This document shows positions 6,754 to 8,132 of a DNA stretch of 8,132 bases, piece by piece. The notes below the pieces were generated by a model. It was given only the letters and a program-made list of their open reading frames with translations, ran no database searches and was not told the DNA's origin. Every line of letters begins with the position of its first letter. Within the stretch, counting starts at the first letter, position 1. This DNA is from Rubrobacter sp. (GTDB lineage Bacteria > Actinomycetota > Rubrobacteria > Rubrobacterales > Rubrobacteraceae), in contig JADDPY010000643.1 in assembly GCA_016781635.1 (NCBI GenBank), positions 1-8,132 on the forward strand. Direction: 5' to 3'. Position numbers and translations under genes: made by a program.

Positions 6754-8094
6754 CTAACCGGCCAATCCGAAGATGATCAAGGCTATTATAAGGCTCATAA
6801 ACCCGAGCAGGTCCACCGCCGCGGTGATGATCGGGATACCGTACGTGTCAGGGTCGAGCCCGAAGCGGTAGCTCATAACGCTCCCGTAGTAGGCCGCAAA
6901 CACGGCCGCCGTCGTCGCTATAAGGCCCGCGAGCGCGCTGATCCCGAGCATCGCCCCGAACCCGGGGCTCGCATCGGCCGAGAAAAGCGTTACCGCCAGA
7001 ACGTGCGACGCCCCCCCGATGAACAGGTAAACCCCCGTGGCGAAGATGTAGATCAGGGTGAAGTCCCGCAACGCATCCACCGACGGAAACCCTCTGGGCT
7101 CCAGAAGCCCCATGTGGACCTTCGACGAGAGCCGACTGGAGAGGATCCCCCCCAGAGCCCCGCCTTCCTGCAGAAACGCCGGGAGCAGAATAGAGAGCGC
7201 GAGAAGCGTCGTGAACTGCTCCTCGCGATCCTGCAAGGCTACCCCGACGAGGATGGTCACCGTCCCCGTGAGCGCCAGGATCGGCAGGGACTCCGCGAGG
7301 ATGCGCCTGAGGTTCGGGACGCCGAGCCGGAACGCCGTGGCTACGGCGGCAAGCGCCACCGCTATAAGGGCGACGGCGAGGGCGCTGGAGAAGATCGGGA
7401 CGCCTATAAGGTAGGTAGCGATAACGAGGGACGGGAGGGTGAGGATGTCGCCCGCCGCCGTGATCATGGGGGCCGCTATGTTGTCCATGTCCCAATCGCG
7501 CGCGACGCTCACCCGGGCCACGAGCACCGTAATGCCGAGCAGAAAGGTACCCGCTAGCACCCCCCCGACCGTCGAGATCACCACGTAATCGAAGACCGAG
7601 AGCCTCGTCTCCACCCCCAGAATGTCGCACAGATACCGGGCCAGAAACGCCAGAAACACCCCGGAGATAAGCGAGAGGACCGCCGCCGCCTGCGCGTTCT
7701 CCGCGAGCACGCCCCTCCTGAAAGAAAAGCTGAACAGGCCGGTTTGTATCGCCGTCGAGATGCGGCTCCCCATCGCCCCGAAAATAGCGCCGCGCATCCC
7801 TATGGCGGCCGGTATAAGGACCGCGAGCCCGACGAGCTGGTCCAGCGTGTCCGTGATCCCCGCCAGCGCGATACCCGCGACGAGCTCCCCGACCGACGAG
7901 ATGAACAGCGCCGCGAACCCCTGCCGCAGGGAGTCCTTCTCCTGCGAGAGGTAGCCGTAGACCTTCGGACGTATCCGGGGTCGCTCCTGCAACCGGCGCC
8001 TTATGCGCCCCGGCCCCCTCCCCGATGCATCTTCCTCCCGCCGCACGAAGCGCCGCCTCTTGCCGCGCGAGCCCTTATCGTTACGCTCCATCAC
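6754..8094 (-). CDS. MgtE/SLC41-type divalent cation (Mg2+) transporter, duplicated membrane domain
   Basis: This 446-aa protein consists of two MgtE-type membrane domains in tandem, the arrangement of eukaryotic SLC41 rather than the homodimeric bacterial MgtE. Repeat 1 has PAAIGMRGAIFGAMGSR (95-111) and DMDNIAAPMITAAGDI (202-217). Repeat 2 has PAFLQEGGALGGILSSR (305-321) and DPDTYGIPIITAAVDLLG (414-431). D216 and D428 align with the pore aspartate of MgtE's fifth membrane helix, so each half supplies one. The first 45 residues are very basic and presumably cytoplasmic. The MgtE N domain and CBS pair are absent, so Mg2+ sensing must come from elsewhere, probably the PhoU-RCK_C protein encoded next. 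I chose GTG at 8094 because a promoter ends 6 nt before it; the adjacent ATG at 8091 is nearly equivalent. There is no Shine-Dalgarno sequence. Mg2+ is the likeliest substrate, but other divalent ions are possible. Confidence 0.9.
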   Translation of the reverse strand: MMERNDKGSRGKRRRFVRREEDASGRGPGRIRRRLQERPRIRPKVYGYLSQEKDSLRQGFAALFISSVGELVAGIALAGITDTLDQLVGLAVLIPAAIGMRGAIFGAMGSRISTAIQTGLFSFSFRRGVLAENAQAAAVLSLISGVFLAFLARYLCDILGVETRLSVFDYVVISTVGGVLAGTFLLGITVLVARVSVARDWDMDNIAAPMITAAGDILTLPSLVIATYLIGVPIFSSALAVALIAVALAAVATAFRLGVPNLRRILAESLPILALTGTVTILVGVALQDREEQFTTLLALSILLPAFLQEGGALGGILSSRLSSKVHMGLLEPRGFPSVDALRDFTLIYIFATGVYLFIGGASHVLAVTLFSADASPGFGAMLGISALAGLIATTAAVFAAYYGSVMSYRFGLDPDTYGIPIITAAVDLLGFMSLIIALIIFGLAG

Positions 8095-8100
8095 AAGAGC

Positions 8101-8129
8101 TGTATAGACCCTGACGAGAACAAAGTAAA
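8101..8129 (-). promoter_or_regulatory. Leaderless promoter of the transporter operon
   Basis: On the - strand TTTACT (8129-8124) and TATACA (8106-8101) are separated by exactly 17 nt, each matching sigma-70 consensus at four or five positions. The -10 ends 6 nt before the GTG at 8094, so the message would start at the start codon. It probably drives the transporter, the PhoU-RCK_C gene and possibly both glycosyltransferase genes. With no leader there is no room for an M-box Mg2+ riboswitch, unless a second promoter lies beyond the window edge. Confidence 0.5.
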
Positions 8130-8132
8130 GCT

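Noticed and set aside
6538..7557. A 339-codon open frame on the + strand across the PhoU-RCK_C and transporter genes
   Set aside because: Its translation is an Arg/Glu/Gly-rich shadow without domains, spanning two well-supported genes on the other strand.

Overview
The window is GC-rich throughout and densely coded. It uses thermophile-style codons (frequent AGG for Arg, recurring ATA for Ile), has very short intergenic gaps and several starts with no Shine-Dalgarno sequence. Together with the gene content (a RarA ATPase and polyprenol-dependent GT-C glycosyltransferases with a PepSY-type ectodomain), this points to a high-GC, deep-branching actinobacterium, most likely Rubrobacter or a relative. 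That assignment is inference from composition and recalled family resemblance; no rRNA or other marker is present. I see no mobile element, CRISPR array, tRNA or rRNA, so this looks like ordinary chromosome.

Layout. (1) Positions 1-324 hold one small unrecognised protein gene on the + strand (TTG start at 55). (2) A 2H-phosphoesterase (2'-5' RNA ligase/cyclic phosphodiesterase-like) gene runs on the - strand. It probably starts at a CTG at 849 rather than at the ATG at 801. (3) A short divergent promoter region (850-951) separates it from rarA (952-2244, +), which looks leaderless. (4) From 8094 down to 2274 four genes are packed on the - strand: a duplicated MgtE/SLC41-type divalent cation transporter, a duplicated PhoU plus TrkA_C (RCK_C) protein, a GT87-like polytopic glycosyltransferase, and a second GT-C-like membrane protein with an extracytoplasmic PepSY-like domain. 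The gaps are 15 nt, 50 nt and a 4-nt ATGA overlap, so they could form one operon. A good leaderless promoter lies just upstream of the first gene, at the right edge of the window.

How the genes fit together. The transporter has only membrane domains and a basic N-terminal tail; it lacks the cytoplasmic N and CBS domains that sense Mg2+ in classical MgtE. The next gene supplies cytoplasmic PhoU and RCK_C domains and is the obvious candidate regulatory subunit. Both proteins are internal tandem duplications, which suggests a matched complex. This is the most interesting system in the window; similar pairings are known to me from archaea, but I know of no characterised function. The two membrane glycosyltransferases are translationally coupled and probably act on the outer face of the membrane in building a cell-envelope glycolipid or polysaccharide. 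No sequence evidence ties them functionally to the transporter pair beyond operon position. RarA and the 2H protein are unrelated housekeeping or RNA-metabolism genes.
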